From contig NZ_FNPC01000007.1 of assembly GCF_900107205.1 (NCBI RefSeq), positions 62,001 to 126,000 on the forward strand: a DNA stretch of 64,000 nt, read 5' to 3'. A program made the position numbers and the translations under genes. Below, piece by piece: positions 63,202 through 64,000 of this stretch. This stretch comes from Halopenitus persicus. Lineage in GTDB: Archaea > Halobacteriota > Halobacteria > Halobacteriales > Haloferacaceae. How positions within the stretch are numbered: the stretch's first letter is position 1; every line of letters starts with the position of its first letter. Below the pieces are notes generated by a model. It did not search any database, was not told the DNA's origin, and saw nothing but the letters and a program-made list of their open reading frames with translations.

Positions 63202-64000
63202 ATGGAGACACGTAAGGTCCAGCTCTCCGGCGGAACCACGTATACAGTTTCCCTACCGAAGCAGTGGGCGAACGAACACGGCGTCACGGCTGGCGACCTA
63301 CTGAGCCTCAAACCACGTGATGACGGCGCGCTTATTGTCCAAGTTCTGGATAATGGACGCGACCAAGCCAGTGCAACCGTCGACGTCAGCGACTACGGAC
63401 CAGACGAAGTGCGGGTCGCCATCCACGCGCTCTACATTCTCGGCTTTGACCACATTACCCTCCGGCTTGGCGACGACGAGGCGAACCTTCGCGCTGCCCG
63501 CGAAACTACCCGACTCCTCGTCGGCATAGAGGTCCTCGAACGCGACGCCGCATCGTTCACCATTCACAGCGTTATGTCCGCTGATCACGTCTCCGTCCGC
63601 AAGAGCATCATTCGACTTGAACTCATCGTCGATGCCATGCAACAAGACGCGGTTACCGCCCTTTGCGAAAACGACGCTGACCTCGCAGCCGAAGCTGCCA
63701 CCCGTGACAACGAAGCTGACAAACTCCACGCACTCCTCACGCGGTGCCTCCGCCGATCACTCGGCGTTTTCGACGAAGTGCAGAAACTCGAGCACGACCG
63801 CGCCAGTCTCTTTGAACACTACCAGGTCGCTCGGCAGCTCGAACGAATCGGTGACCACGCCGAGAAAATCGCCGGCCTCTCTACCGACCTCGACGCGTCT
63901 AACGGCGAGATTTCCGCTGCAATCCCGTCTCTTGACCGACGGGCTCGCGATATTCGTAACGCCGCCACCGACGTCGTTCTCTCCGACGATCCGGTCGATA
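63202..64000 (+). CDS. AbrB-PhoU domain phosphate-signalling regulator (partial)
   Basis: About 266 residues to the right edge, start METRKVQLSGGTTYTVSLPK at the ATG at 63202. The first 50 residues are an AbrB/SpoVT swapped-hairpin DNA-binding domain. From about residue 105 onward PhoU helical repeats occur (SIIRLELIVDAMQQ; HYQVARQLERIGDHAEKIAG). It continues beyond the window. AbrB-PhoU proteins are typical archaeal phosphate regulators. It is divergent from the HTH-PhoU gene, and both flank the phosphonate island. Confidence 0.85.
   Translation, partial: METRKVQLSGGTTYTVSLPKQWANEHGVTAGDLLSLKPRDDGALIVQVLDNGRDQASATVDVSDYGPDEVRVAIHALYILGFDHITLRLGDDEANLRAARETTRLLVGIEVLERDAASFTIHSVMSADHVSVRKSIIRLELIVDAMQQDAVTALCENDADLAAEAATRDNEADKLHALLTRCLRRSLGVFDEVQKLEHDRASLFEHYQVARQLERIGDHAEKIAGLSTDLDASNGEISAAIPSLDRRARDIRNAATDVVLSDDPVD

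Overview
The window reads as a haloarchaeal secondary replicon (plasmid, megaplasmid or mini-chromosome). The proteins are strongly acidic, exported proteins carry Tat signals with lipoboxes, small AT-rich promoters separate 4-bp-overlapping operons, and the replication/repair genes are archaeal (Orc1/Cdc6, Rad50-Mre11, TrmB, TRAM, Trk). No tRNA or rRNA gene was seen. The species cannot be named from the sequence.

Layout. 1-4201: the start of a rad50 gene, mre11, and a divergent AAA+/DUF4143-type ATPase. 4202-7546: a replication origin built around orc1/cdc6, with about a dozen copies of a CTCCACYGTTTCCnnAGCTT box in opposed orientation around an AT-rich stretch. 7547-11825: a DUF6788 gene and an MrfB/MrfA-like exonuclease and DEXH-helicase pair. 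11853-13929: a hypothetical gene, then a ParA partition operon behind a dense TATCTAA/TTAGATA repeat region. 13950-15425: an IS1341-type (tnpB-only) element next to a TRAM gene. 16023-25573: an iron-type locus. Two promoters each carry two DtxR-like palindromes and drive a peptide-family ABC importer, whose second permease and both ATPases are fused in one protein, and a Tat peroxidase-like gene with a P19-like lipoprotein. 25836-35797: a frameshifted pseudogene, a TrkA/TrkH potassium island with stress proteins and an APC permease-UspA fusion, and a second DUF6788 protein. 36038-51750: an IS-rich stretch holding a 1306-residue sensor kinase and its divergent response regulator, a poly-gamma-glutamate capsule pair (PgsC, PgsB), and a small cargo (TrmB, SMR exporter, geranylgeranyl-reductase-like) between two related transposases. 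51814-62133: a phosphonate utilisation island, with C-P lyase genes phnG-H-I-J-K-L-M plus a TIM-barrel gene on one strand and phnD-C-E plus a hexapeptide transferase on the other. 62193-64000: two PhoU-domain regulators, the second cut by the window edge.

Working together, the left third maintains the replicon (origin, partition, repair). The rest is accessory physiology for nutrient-limited brines: iron import, potassium homeostasis, capsule synthesis, and phosphonate use as a phosphorus source, assembled with several insertion sequences.

The observations I think most worth following are the DtxR-boxed fused ABC/peroxidase/P19 locus, the PgsB protein with two N-terminal DUF1508 modules, the TIM-barrel gene in a C-P lyase operon without phnP in view, a TnpB lacking the RuvC-II glutamate, and the symmetrical origin.
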